Assembly (NCBI GenBank): GCA_964007475.1
Contig: OZ023275.1
Location: 33,723,381-33,787,380, forward strand
From: Hybos culiciformis
Lineage: Eukaryota > Arthropoda > Insecta > Diptera > Hybotidae
Direction of reading: 5' to 3'
Length of the DNA: 64,000 bases
Each line of letters begins with the position of its first letter. The first letter of the stretch is position 1. Under the pieces are notes generated by a model that did not search any database, was not told where the DNA came from, and worked only from the letters and a program-made list of their open reading frames with translations. Of the stretch, positions 1 to 9,090 are shown in pieces. The translations under genes and the position numbers were made by a program.

Positions 1-328
1 AAAATCTTGCAGTATAAAGGAAGATGCATCTTGTGAAAAAGCCCTTCATTTTAAAATTCGATATGATCAGAATAGAATGGTTAAAAATACTTTTAAATCT
101 AGTAAATGGTCAAATGACGGGGAATATGGGCCTATTCCCAATATAACTAAAGGAAATCAGTATGATTTTATCTTTATTGTTTTAGAAGATTCGTTTGTAG
201 TTATAATAGATGAAAGCTATTATACAACATTTAAATATAGACTACCATTGCGTAACGTAAAGTTAATTAATGTTTACGGCGATTTCGAGCTTTATTCGAT
301 TGATTTATGTGATAATCAATGTGTTTAA
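1..328 (+). CDS. Galectin carbohydrate-recognition domain, last exon (copy 1, partial)
   Basis: This is the C-terminal exon of a galectin, a beta-galactoside-binding lectin fold. The reading frame enters at base 2 and ends at the TAA at 326-328. Family landmarks are LHFxIRYD, MVKNTF, KWSN, YGPIPN and the final INVYGDFELYSI strand. Of the canonical sugar contacts, His of HF, the later Arg, Val/Asn of VKN and the Trp are present. The HFNPR Asn is Lys here, and the WxxExR block reads W-S-N-D-G-E, so the Glu is Asp and the Arg is Glu. Sugar specificity is probably altered. The upstream exon lies outside the window. Sibling copies are at 20138 and 40659. Confidence 0.85.
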   Translation, partial: KSCSIKEDASCEKALHFKIRYDQNRMVKNTFKSSKWSNDGEYGPIPNITKGNQYDFIFIVLEDSFVVIIDESYYTTFKYRLPLRNVKLINVYGDFELYSIDLCDNQCV

Positions 329-711
329 GTCAACAACTAATAATAAAATAAGTATTATAATTATATAACAACAAAATAATTATTTTATTTTTGAATTTTT
401 GCTCTCAATAAATGGCAATTTCATTAATGTGTTTGTTTTTGATAAGGCTCTTCAGAGCTTAAATAATACTTCAATTAGTTAAGGTATCACAGATTCAAAA
501 TTATTAATCGATAAACTGATGATAAATCAATAAAATCTATTATCATTGTAAAATAATTTAAATAATATTTTATTATGAAGTCTGAATACATCATATTTTT
601 AATAAACACTGATCCCTAATAGACTTCTGAAAAACCCTGAATTGTTAATTGAGATATATTAAAACATATTAGACGTATTGTCATGTTCTTAAAAGAATAT
701 AATATAAGAAC
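329..711. other. AT-rich spacer after galectin copy 1
   Basis: This is non-coding AT-rich sequence between the galectin stop and the fold-back insertion. Possible polyadenylation hexamers (AATAAA) lie near 408 and 531. It is conserved nearly base for base at 20487-20870 and 41008-41392. No gene was recognised. Confidence 0.6.
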
Positions 712-1152
712 GGGTCCGCGCAATAACTCATCGGTACTTAACTCATCGGTCGATTTTGGATAAGTTATATCCGTTTTAACTCATCCGAAAATTGGCCGAT
801 GATACCCTTCCCCCTCCTTCTCTCGTTCTGGGGCACTCCCTCTAATGCAAATCCCACTGACCGATACCAGGCGCCGCAAATCCCACTGGGCGGGCGGTCC
901 GCAGCCTGCGGCGACAATGTTCGCTCATAATTTTACGGATGAGTTATGTGTTTTAAAAAGGATTTAAGTCATCCGAAAAAGTTGCCAGATCAGTTTTATT
1001 TTTCTGAAAACACATAACTTATCAGCGATGGATGAGTTATGTGCATTGCAAAGGATATAAATCATCGGCCAATTTTCGGATGAGTTAAAACGGATATAAC
1101 TTATCCAAAATCGACCGATGAGTTAAGTACCGATGAGTTATTGCACTTCGCC
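712..1152. mobile_element. Fold-back, Mutator-like non-autonomous element
   Basis: The 441-bp insertion is present only in copy 1. A 9-bp duplication, TATAAGAAC, flanks it (703-711 and 1153-1161), and copies 2 and 3 show the uninterrupted site. The termini are inverted repeats of roughly 100 bp containing CAATAACTCATCGG reiterations (ACTCATCGG...CCGATGAGT). The middle is GC-rich (about 800-905, with AATCCCACTGACC and GGGCGGGCGG). A 9-bp duplication with long reiterated inverted repeats is typical of MULE-type fold-back elements. No transposase is encoded. Confidence 0.85.
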
Positions 1153-1437
1153 TATAAGAACTACTCAAGCAAAACATAAATGCAAATTTCAATTATTCAA
1201 ATATACCATAATTCTTACATATAAAACACATAAAGAAATCACATATAAAATTCATAAAGAAATCATTAATGTTTTCGCGTCAATACTATAAATATAAAAA
1301 TATGATGATTTTTAGAATTATGACATGAATTAAAAAAAAAAATCATAATTTAAAATGTTAATTTTAGAAATTCATTAACACAATTATTATTATTTCTTGT
1401 TTACATTATTTTATTTTTATACAATATTTTTCTTTAC

Positions 1438-1538
1438 CTATTTAGAATTATTCCAACCATACTTAGGAGAGATACTGCAACATTGCCACAAAATATTACC
1501 GAAAATATTTTGCATAATGTTTCACCTAAAGTCCATTC
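1438..1538 (-). pseudogene. GPCR exon encoding TM3 (Tre1/moody-like), copy 1
   Basis: The 101-nt minus-strand exon is bounded by an acceptor (GGTTCTAG) and a donor (GTAAAG). It encodes EWTLGETLCKIF followed by GNVAVSLLSMVGIILNR. The conserved LC cysteine and the GNVAVSLLSM...NR(Y) segment are typical of the Tre1/moody group of class A receptors, where NRY replaces DRY. This exon is open, but its partner exon at 1939-2060 has an in-frame stop and lacks the end of TM2. TM4-TM7 exons were not found, so this is a gene remnant. Confidence 0.8.
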
Positions 1539-1938
1539 CTAGAACCAAAAAAAAGGACAATAATAATTTTTTAAAATAGGGCCAGTTAAAATTTAATTTA
1601 TAGCAACTAATTATTATTGCACGATCCTTTCATTTTGTCAATAACATAATTTAATCTAATGAAAAATCTTTCGTGGTTCTATTTTTAAATTTTTTCATAG
1701 TGAAATAGATAAATCTTACATATCTGATAATCATCTTAGGTATTTTATATGTATCAGATATTCAGCTTATATATTCATATAAAACGATTTAAAGATCGAT
1801 TCAAATGTTAGAGGCTCGATTTTTCGGCTATAATAAACACAACTGATAAATTACCATTTATTTTTATTGAAGTATAATTTAATAAAAATAATTAAAAAAT
1901 AAAAAGTCATATAAAAGGATAGACTTCAAAAGACTTAC

Positions 1939-2060
1939 CAATGGCATACTAATAGAACAAAATAATAAATCCGACACACATAATGACAATACAAATGCTG
2001 TTGTTGCATGAATTCTCATTTTAGGGAATTATAGTAAAGCTATTATTGTTATTAAATTTC
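1939..2060 (-). pseudogene. GPCR exon encoding TM1 end to TM2 (Tre1/moody-like), copy 1
   Basis: The 122-nt minus-strand exon runs from acceptor TTTAAG to donor GTAAGT. It encodes NLITIIALL, a stop (TAA where an aromatic such as Tyr would be expected), then FPKMRIHATTAFVLSLC and VSDLLFCSISMPL. The GN...ALL...KMR.HATTAFVLSLCVSDLLFC pattern is the TM1/ICL1/TM2 block of rhodopsin-type receptors. The exon ends at MPL. The related fragment near 57.9 kb continues eight codons (TAHRYFKE), so a 24-bp piece is missing here. It joins the 1438-1538 exon in phase 0. Confidence 0.8.
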
Positions 2061-2720
2061 CTTAAAAAAAAATAATAGGTATAAAAAATAATGTGGAAAT
2101 ATAATAGTAGTATCTTTTTAATTTCTATATTTCTCAGTACATCTTTTGTCTTCCGCTTGATTGCTTCTTTATTTGAATATATACTTAAAAATAAACACGC
2201 ACAAATCTCCGCAAATACACACACCGAATGTGGAAAAACAACGGATGTCATTTTTTGGTAAAATTAAAATCTAAAAATTAAAAAAAAAAAATGTGAACAT
2301 ATGGAGAGAATCATTATAATAAACATAACTCAAATTTAATATTTTTAATTCTCATAAGGGCCTATAATTTTTTGAATTCATAAAATATAAAAATATAATA
2401 CTGTAACACTGTAATTAGGGTTAAGGTTTAACTGGTAAGGTGTAACTGATGATCTAAATTATTTTTAACTCTGGATTTTATCGATATTTCACACTGACGT
2501 CGAATTTTTAAATTTTTAATTTAATGCCGTATTCAAGAAAATAAATTTTTTGGAATGAAAGATTTCAAAAATTCAGGAATTTAGAAAAACTGGCCTGAAA
2601 TTTATTATTATGATATAATATGATCCTGAGTTATTTTAACTATTTGCTTCAATATAAGAAAACGAAAGCAATATGACTACAAAGTTAATTAATAATAATT
2701 TAAAATTAAAAAAAAAAAAA
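2061..2720. other. AT-rich spacer on the 5' side of the GPCR remnant
   Basis: No gene was recognised. The minus-strand reading frame at 2021-2251 starts in this spacer and overlaps the GPCR exon in another frame; it is probably a chance frame. The segment recurs at 21781-22440 and 42284-42953. Part of it (about 2400-2640) recurs inverted at 57306-57545. Confidence 0.5.
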
Positions 2721-2972
2721 GTTAAAAACGAGTTTTCCAAAAAACTGAGGCCAGGCCGCATGAAAAAGTAGAAAATAACTTTTTCTTCACACACAGAGGT
2801 GGACTCAGATTTTTTGATTGGGACGTAAGTGATTTGATTCATGAAGAGAAAGAATATTCAAGAGAAATGTCCCAATCAAAAAATCTGAATCCACCTCTGT
2901 GTGTGAAGAAAAAGTTATTTTCTACTTTTTCATGCGGCCTGGCCTCAGTTTTTTGGAAAACTCGTTTTTAAC
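2721..2972. repeat. Long near-perfect hairpin, copy 1
   Basis: Two arms of about 100 bp are inverted around a spacer of about 45 bp. The left arm begins TTAAAAACGAGTTTTCC and ends GATTGGGAC; the right arm begins GTCCCAATC and ends GGAAAACTCGTTTTTAA. The arms include TCACACACAGAGGTGGACTC and its complement with one or two mismatches. It recurs in all three units. It could be an inverted-repeat transposon or the source of a long hairpin RNA. No clear target duplication was seen. Confidence 0.8.
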
Positions 2973-3700
2973 TTATTTATATTTTCTGCCTTTTTCACGT
3001 TAACTAAATTGTTATTATGTGCTGCATGGATGTTTGAAAACAATTTTATGACTAATCATATTGATGAAAATTTTTCCGATGATTTTTCCGCTTTTTCGGG
3101 TTTTCCATGGAGTTTTATGCAAAAGCAACTTTATGCAACTCATTTCGCTCTACAACTTTGTCTCAGGTTGCAAAACGCTCAAACGCTTCCTTGGTCGGAA
3201 AAACTCCGGAAAAGCGTTTTACATGAATTTTCTTCGATTTTTTCTGCAAGTTTTCACCATTGTCGGACAGAAAGTAATGATGCCAGTTGATAGGGAACTT
3301 GATCCTGCATAATTTAGAAAACTTTTTTACCGCAAAATTTTCCGGAAATGTCGGAAAATTCCGGAAAATTTTTTCGGAAAAATTAGAAAATTTTGCATTT
3401 TTCCTAAAACGGATTTATCACTACTCAAATTTGAACCAAATTTTCAAATGATTTTTCCCGATTTTCCGGGTTTTCCAAGGAAATTTCCGCTTCAAATTTT
3501 GATAGCTTCAATTGCCACGCGACATGAACTTGTGTGCCAAATTTCAGCTCGCTGTGATGACGAAAAGTGGGTCTACGAGAGTGTCGAAAATAGTAAAGAA
3601 ATATACAGACAAATTACTTTCCAAGTTAATAAGAATTGTGTCCTCAAAAAAAATTGTAATTATTGTCACTTTTAATTTTAAAGAATAGAATTTTGATTAC
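2973..3700. repeat. TTTTCCGG/CCGGAAAA-rich block
   Basis: This block contains repeated TTTTCCGG and CGGAAAATT motifs (especially 3060-3480) and recurs at 22693-23420 and 43196-43920. Open frames at 3009-3290 and 3448-3675 are conserved in all three copies but show no recognisable domain. Overlapping frames on the same strand are equally open, so I read them as chance frames in a dispersed repeat. Confidence 0.5.
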
Positions 3701-4142
3701 AAAAAAATATTATTATTATTTTTCTTTTAAATTTAGTAAAAAAAAGTCACGTTTCATTTAAATTATAATAGAATTGTTATTTTTTTTATTTCGAAAAGTT
3801 ATTAAATTTATAACCATCGTGATCAATGTATAAAAAGCAATTTCTTTAATTTCAATTTATAAAATTGAAAAATTTATGAATTTCAGAAATTAAAATACTA
3901 GGAAACCTTAAATATCATATAAATCTTAAGTAATATAAATTAATGCTTTTATTATAATCTAATTGTCTTATTCCTCAAAACGTATCGAAAAATCAGTATA
4001 AACATAATTGTAAGACGATTTTTTTTTCAAATAAGAATTTCATTCATTAAGAAATAATATAAAAATTCAATTGGAACTAAAAATCTAATTCTTGAAAATG
4101 ATCTCTTTAAATTTTTTGTACGGCATACTTAATCTGAAACGG

Positions 4143-4279
4143 AGTATATGTTCGTCATATTTGTGGATATTTAATGAGTTTAATATCAGTTATTTCATTT
4201 TGGGATTTTTTTATTCGTGAGTTGGAACTTTCTTTGGATACGAATTACATAATTCTAATGTTCTTAATTGTCATCATGG
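4143..4279 (+). pseudogene. DC-STAMP domain protein, transmembrane exon (copy 1)
   Basis: A short exon ends at donor ATCATGG|GTAATT and encodes YLMSLISVISFWDFFIREL followed by a hydrophobic stretch (YIILMFLIVIM). It splices in phase to the exon starting at 4334 (GLGYTFSAC). It would be part of the N-terminal transmembrane region of a DCST1/2 or sneaky-type protein. The 5' boundary is uncertain. Copy 2 lacks this exon; copy 3 has it with His instead of Asp after FW. Confidence 0.6.
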
Positions 4280-4333
4280 GTAATTTTTGTTCATGAAATT
4301 ATTTCAATTATTTATTCATTTACATTTGTTTAG

Positions 4334-5125
4334 GATTAGGCTACACATTTTCGGCATGTACTTGCTGTTTGGCAAGTTTGGCATTCATAATGTTCTTTGG
4401 AAAAAGAGAAAGAAGTTATTTACGTGCCTTGGCGTTTACTCTAATTATAATCGGACCGATGTATTGCTTAACATTAAAGAGGTTTTTCGGGTGTTTACAT
4501 GTTCTACCGTTTTAACGTATAATGTAACTAAAACTCGGTTTGATTTGATGACCAAACCTTTTCGCAATGATTTCACACATATAAAGAATAATTCAGGAGA
4601 AATGAAGGAAGTGTTTGGAAAAGTACAAATAGATGTTAGTCCAATTAAAAGAGAAATTGAAGAAAAAAATACAATAATGAAAAATAACCAAACAATAGAT
4701 AATAAGAAAGTTGGAAATTATCAAACGAGAATTAATAATAGAGAACATGGATTAAATCAAAGCGAATTCAGATGTATAAAAAAATATACATATTTAAAAT
4801 TGAGAATCGATGTAAAAACTTCTAGCAGAGGGTCAAAAACGTTGTAAACAAGCATTTTCAGAAGCTTACGATACTTGTGCCGACAGTTTTCCTAATTTAA
4901 TGAATTTTGCTATTTGTTGGCCACTTAAAATTAATTTTGCCTGTAATATGGAAATATTAGACAAAAAAAATGTATCAAATTTACGTAACACCGGGAAATT
5001 AATCAGTGAAACATTTGGCCATAATTATGTAGAACTGATGGCATTGAAAGACTAATTTGACAGTAGAAACTCTAAAATCTTAATAAATGTAACAGATTTG
5101 CGCGAGGAATACATGAAGAAATAAA
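4334..5125 (+). pseudogene. DC-STAMP domain protein (DCST/sneaky family) exon, copy 1
   Basis: DCST1/2 and Drosophila sneaky are multi-pass membrane proteins acting in sperm. From acceptor TTGTTTAG the exon reads GLGYTFSACTCCLASLAFIM, FGKRERSYLRALAFTLIIIGP, then shifts frame to LNIKEVFRVFTC, NVTKTRFDLMTKPF and KVQIDVSPIKREIEE. A further frame change, possibly a 52-nt GT-AG intron ending TTCTAG, leads to KRCKQAFSEAYDTCADSF and AICWPLKINFACN, the cysteine-rich block of the family. An in-frame TAA follows MALKD, before FDSRNSKILINVTDL and a donor-like AAA|GTAAG. The frame break after GP and the stop are in all copies. The C-terminal DC-STAMP and RING parts are absent. Confidence 0.7.
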
Positions 5126-6010
5126 GTAAGAAATACAATTTTTTGATTTAATATTCTCATGCACAAATAATTTCGGCAAATATCGAAGGTAAAATGATTG
5201 AAAATTTCTGAAAATCGTAATTCTAAAACTTCAACCTTTCATGAACTTCAGAACCCTTCCAGCTGAATATAATATAAACTCAAATTTATACCACTAAATT
5301 TAATTTATAATATTTTTTTCTAATTGGTTTGGTTTAGCCTGATTTCTTATTATAAATTATAATAATATCCTGTATAATTTTTCTTGCAATATAGCATCAT
5401 CTTCTGCATTTAATCCATTCTTGTATTCAGTTCCAAATAAAAATCAAAAAGTTCTAAATTTTTTCCTGAAATCCAAGAGCTCCGCGGAAATGAGGTTGAA
5501 GAAAATTACTTTTCCAATATTCTTGGAAAAAAATCTATCATTTCGGACCAATCGCAACTCGAACGATTGCCCAAAAAAAAAATTTTGGAACCAAAATTTT
5601 AAAAGAGGAATTTCGGAAAACGACCTTTCTTATTAGAAAACAATTTGTTTTTACGTATAAAGTTCAGAAATTCATATCAATTCAAATACATTTTTTTTTC
5701 TAGTTCATTGCTAAAATTTTATTAAACTAAATTAAATTTCAGTATAATGAAGATAAAGAGTAACTCAGTCTAAAAAAGAGAATATTTAAAAAAATTATTT
5801 TTATATCAGAAAAATTTTTAAAATTTATTTTTTTGAGAGTTTTAATGAGTAAGATTAATTAAAATTTTTGAAGTTTATACATCTTCAGCCGCGTTTGATG
5901 ATTTTTGGTAGAGGTAAAAATCCATTTTCGAATAGAATTTTTCTGAGAATCGTCATCATTTTTCCCAGAAAAATAAGAATAAGAATACTTATTTTTTTAT
6001 TATATTTAAG
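5126..6010. other. Non-coding spacer downstream of DC-STAMP remnant, copy 1
   Basis: This is AT-rich sequence with no recognisable gene. Part of it (about 5160-5850) recurs inverted at 53180-53860, which shows that it is an old part of the unit. Copies 2 and 3 carry about 45 extra bases (near TCTCGAGATAGC) that are also present in the inverted fragment and so are ancestral. Confidence 0.55.
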
Positions 6011-6026
6011 AAACCCAAAATCATAT

Positions 6027-6100
6027 GGACAATATGGCTTAATGGCTAGAACATCAGACTGTAAGTCTGAAGGTGCCTGGTTCGATTCCCAATGACAAGG
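6027..6100 (+). repeat. tRNA-Tyr-like sequence (SINE-like or transposon terminus)
   Basis: An A-box-like TGGCTTAATGGCTAGA and a B box GGTTCGATTCC are spaced as in a tRNA. Between them TCAGA-CTGTAAG-TCTGA forms an anticodon arm with GTA (Tyr). The first seven bases do not pair with the 3' flank, so the acceptor stem is missing and this is not a functional tRNA gene. An inverted relative lies at 6248-6317. Confidence 0.65.
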
Positions 6101-6247
6101 TCTTGTAATTTCAAATATATGTATATATAGGGCCCAATATTACAAGCCAAAAAATTAAATATCCTCCTACCAATAACAAAAAATTTTTGTTTCTTAAACC
6201 TATTATTATGTTCAAAAAAATTAAAAAATTTAAAAAAAGAATGTATT

Positions 6248-6317
6248 CTTTGGGATCGGACCTGACACCTTCACTCTCATAGTCTGATGTTCTAGCCACA
6301 AAGCCATATAGTCCATA
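6248..6317 (-). repeat. tRNA-like sequence, inverted partner
   Basis: This is the reverse complement of the tRNA-like module: GGACTATATGGCTTTGTGGC, then AACATCAGACTATGAGAGT and a degraded B box. With 6027-6100 it forms the two ends of a roughly 300-bp inverted-repeat segment, bounded on both sides by TATGG(A) and AAAATCATATGG or its complement. Confidence 0.6.
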
Positions 6318-7689
6318 TGATTTTGGCTTTCTAAAATATAATAAAAATATTCTAATAAACCATTCATTTTTTTGTTTTTATTTTATTCTTGTGGGAGAAT
6401 AAGAATACTCAAAAAAGAATAACAATAAGAATACTCAAAAAACGACGAGAATAAGAATACTCAAAAAACGAATTTAAAAAATAAACACAAAAAAAAAGTG
6501 CCTTTACAAAGTACAGAGCTTTCATATTATTTAGGAAAATAAATCAAAAATATTTTTTGTATTTTTTTAGAAAGCTAAATACATATAGACAATATAGCTT
6601 AGTGGTAGAACATCAGACTGTATTCCCAATGATGAGATTTTTGTGAAACATTTTAATTTTTTTTTTCATAATAATTAATTTTTTTGAGATATTTAAACAA
6701 ACCAAAATGTTTTTATCAGCCACTAATTTATTTTTTTTTTTTAATTTTCTATATACATATTCTATATACATATTCTATATACACATTCTATTTTTGAAGC
6801 AAAACACAGAGCTAAGTAAAATTGTAGCAAATTTGGTGGCAAAGGTTATTTTTTGGTTCAAAAAAATTTGCAAATTAGGCGCTCTTTGATTTTTTATTTT
6901 AATTTATATAAATAGAAAAAACTTTTAATTAATAAATAGTGTTTTATAATTTTATAATACATATTATAAAATTAAAATGTAGCTAAAAACTTATTTGAGA
7001 ACTTAGTTCAAAACTGTAAAATTTCATATATGAATTAATGCAATTGAATATTGCTATAAAATGGATGTAAAAAATATTGGAAACGTTGACAGATGCATAA
7101 ATTTAAGTATCGAGATCCTATTTCATTTTAAAAATTTAATTGTGAAAAAAAACTATGCTATTCAAAAATCAGTTTTTTAATAGCGGGTTGAATGAACTAT
7201 TTTTCAATATTGTGGGCAGCGTTCTGCAATATTCACAGCTTTTTCTTGCAATCTTATTTTCACAATAGAATTAACATAATCTTGTGATCATTCATAAAAA
7301 AATGAAGACACCGGATAAAATATCACTTAAGTCCCAACTAATTTTCAAACATGTTTTACCACTTACTATGACAAGACAGTTATATGTATATATATGTATT
7401 TAAACAAGCATTTGTTAATCCTGTTGTAGTTAATAAGATAATAAACGCTAAAAAAAGTACGAATTTTCCGGGAGAAAAATAAGTAAGAAAAGTGATCACA
7501 TTTCATTTCATGTTTCATGTTTTTGTTTTATTTTTTTTACAGATATCATGTAACCACTAAAGTTATAAAGATTATATCCTATAAAACAAATTTATAATAT
7601 TGGTCGCACTAAACTCGTTCCAAATAATTTTATTAAAGCCTTGATAAACAACATAGGTATATTTTGGCATTGATAGTATAGATATCGAT

Positions 7690-7915
7690 CAAGTAATTTA
7701 TCATTATAGGTTTTCCCGGCTCAAAATATGCAAAAAAAAAAATTTTCAAAATAGATAGCTCCGTTGAAATAAAGATTACCTGCCCAAAAATTTTGGGTAG
7801 AGAGCTACGGTTAGGGTTTTCCCGGCTCAAAATATGCAAAAAAAAATTTTCCAAAATAGGTGGCTCTGGTGAAATAAAGATTACCAGACCAAACATTTTG
7901 GGTAGGAATTCATAA
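7690..7915. repeat. Tandem GAGCCGGGAAAACC-containing units, left arm copy 1
   Basis: Two or three degenerate copies of a unit of about 110 bp are arranged in tandem. Each includes TTTTCCCGGCTCAAAATATG, a poly-A tract, an AAATAGxTxGCTC segment and GATTACC...CCAAAxxTTTTGGGTA. The right arm (about 17275-17570) has three units, so unit number varies between arms. Open frames here are by-products of the repeat. Confidence 0.65.
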
Positions 7916-8095
7916 TTATCGTACTTTGCGGCTGCCTGGCACTTCCAGACTTTTTTTAATTTCAAATATATGTATATATAGGGCCCAATATTACAAGCAA
8001 AAAAATTACATATCCTACCAATAACAAAATTATTATTTCTTAAACCTATTATTATGTTCAAAAAAATTAAAAAATTAAAAAAAAAAATGTATTCT

Positions 8096-8161
8096 TTGGG
8101 AATCGAACTTGACACCCTTACTCTCATAGTCTGATGTTCTAGCCACTAAGCCATATCGTCC
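8096..8161 (-). repeat. tRNA-like module in left arm, copy 1
   Basis: Read on the minus strand: GGACGATATGGCTTAGTGGC, then AACATCAGACTATGAGAGTA and a B-box-like TTCGATTCCC. This is the inverted counterpart of 17012-17080. The anticodon arm is degraded. Confidence 0.6.
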
Positions 8162-8242
8162 ATATGATTTTGGCTTTCTAAAATATATGTAATTAAAAAA
8201 TTCAAATTTATGACATTTTATTATAAGTTATAATGTGCAGTG

Positions 8243-8616
8243 AGTAATGTACATCAAATCTACATTCAATAAACCCACAATAATTGATTATTCAAATATT
8301 ATTTCATACTTTGTTTTGCTTTATTTATAATTATATTAAGATAAAATCTTAACGCACTTTTTGCTTATTAATCAATAATCTATGTAATGTTTACACAAGT
8401 GTCCAATAAGATTCTTTGTTTCATTATAAGAAATAATTAAAGATAACTTTAAGTACAGTTTGATGATGATTTCCTTTTGTTCATAAAATTCAGAAAATAA
8501 AAAGTTCAGTTATAATTAGTATCTAAACCATAAAGGTTGTAATAAAAATAAAAGTTTAATAAATAAAATATTTCATAAAATTTAAATTCATGTTTTATTA
8601 AATAAGAAATATAATT
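8243..8616 (+). repeat. 5' LTR, errantivirus copy 1
   Basis: The 374-bp LTR begins AGTAATGTACATC and ends AAATATAATT, as is usual for errantivirus LTRs (AG...TT rather than TG...CA). It is followed immediately by the primer-binding site. Confidence 0.92.
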
Positions 8617-8634
8617 GGCGCAGTCGGTAGGATA
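8617..8634 (+). promoter_or_regulatory. Primer-binding site
   Basis: GGCGCAGTCGGTAGGAT directly follows the LTR. With the terminal T of the LTR it reads TGG..., complementary to a tRNA CCA end. The sequence resembles the tRNA-Ser primer site of the 17.6/297 group of insect elements, from general knowledge. The same site is at 28090 in copy 2. Confidence 0.8.
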
Positions 8635-9025
8635 GGTTTACAAAAATCAATCGATGATAATTTGGTCTATTTTTATAGTTCAAAACCTATACCTAAATAA
8701 AATAACAATCCATCGTGGATTAATAAAAAATTAAAATAAAAATAAAATTCATATATATAATAAATAATAAAATTTAATAAATATTTTTGGCAAAAAAAAA
8801 AGAAGCCTATATATACAAAAAAAAATATATATTTTTCTTTCCATCGAGGATAGAAATATAATAATTAAAAATAATATCAAAAAAAAAAAAAAAGAAAGAA
8901 AACAATTAATAATTATACAACAATAATTTATAAACAATATTTTAAAATTATAAAAATATAAAATTATAAAAATATAAAAATAATATAAATAAATTAAAAT
9001 TAAAAAAAAAGAAAAATTTTTATTA

Positions 9026-9054
9026 ATGGAATTAATGACAACACTAATGTGAGT
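9026..9054 (+). promoter_or_regulatory. Leader ATG and splice donor for subgenomic env RNA
   Basis: An ATG at 9026 opens seven codons and two bases before a strong donor, AT|GTGAGT (9049-9054). The acceptor TTATCTTACAG at 14193-14203 is in the matching phase, and its downstream codons begin with hydrophobic residues. Joining the two would place a start codon and a signal-peptide-like leader in frame with env, the known strategy of gypsy errantiviruses. Copy 2 keeps the donor (28515) and acceptor (34756). Confidence 0.6.
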
Positions 9055-9090
9055 AATTTTCTAATATTCCTTATAAAATATATTCCTTGT

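Noticed and set aside
3009..3675. Open frames of 75-93 codons conserved in all three units
   Set aside because: Conservation is explained by recent duplication. Overlapping frames are equally open, the DNA is full of TTTTCCGG motifs, and no domain is visible.
6027..6100. Functional tRNA-Tyr gene
   Set aside because: Anticodon arm and B box are good, but the acceptor stem does not pair and the module recurs many times in transposon-like contexts. Eukaryotic tRNA-Tyr genes also normally have an intron.
6598..6645. Possible third tRNA-like module (AATATAGCTTAGTGGTAGAA)
   Set aside because: The B box and most of the 3' half are missing; it is only a degraded fragment next to the palindrome edge.
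7633..8127. 164-codon minus-strand open frame, repeated at 27151, 17046 and 37580 in other orientations
   Set aside because: It runs through a tRNA-like module and tandem GAGCCGGGAAAACC units in an inverted repeat. It is repeat-derived and has no protein family features.
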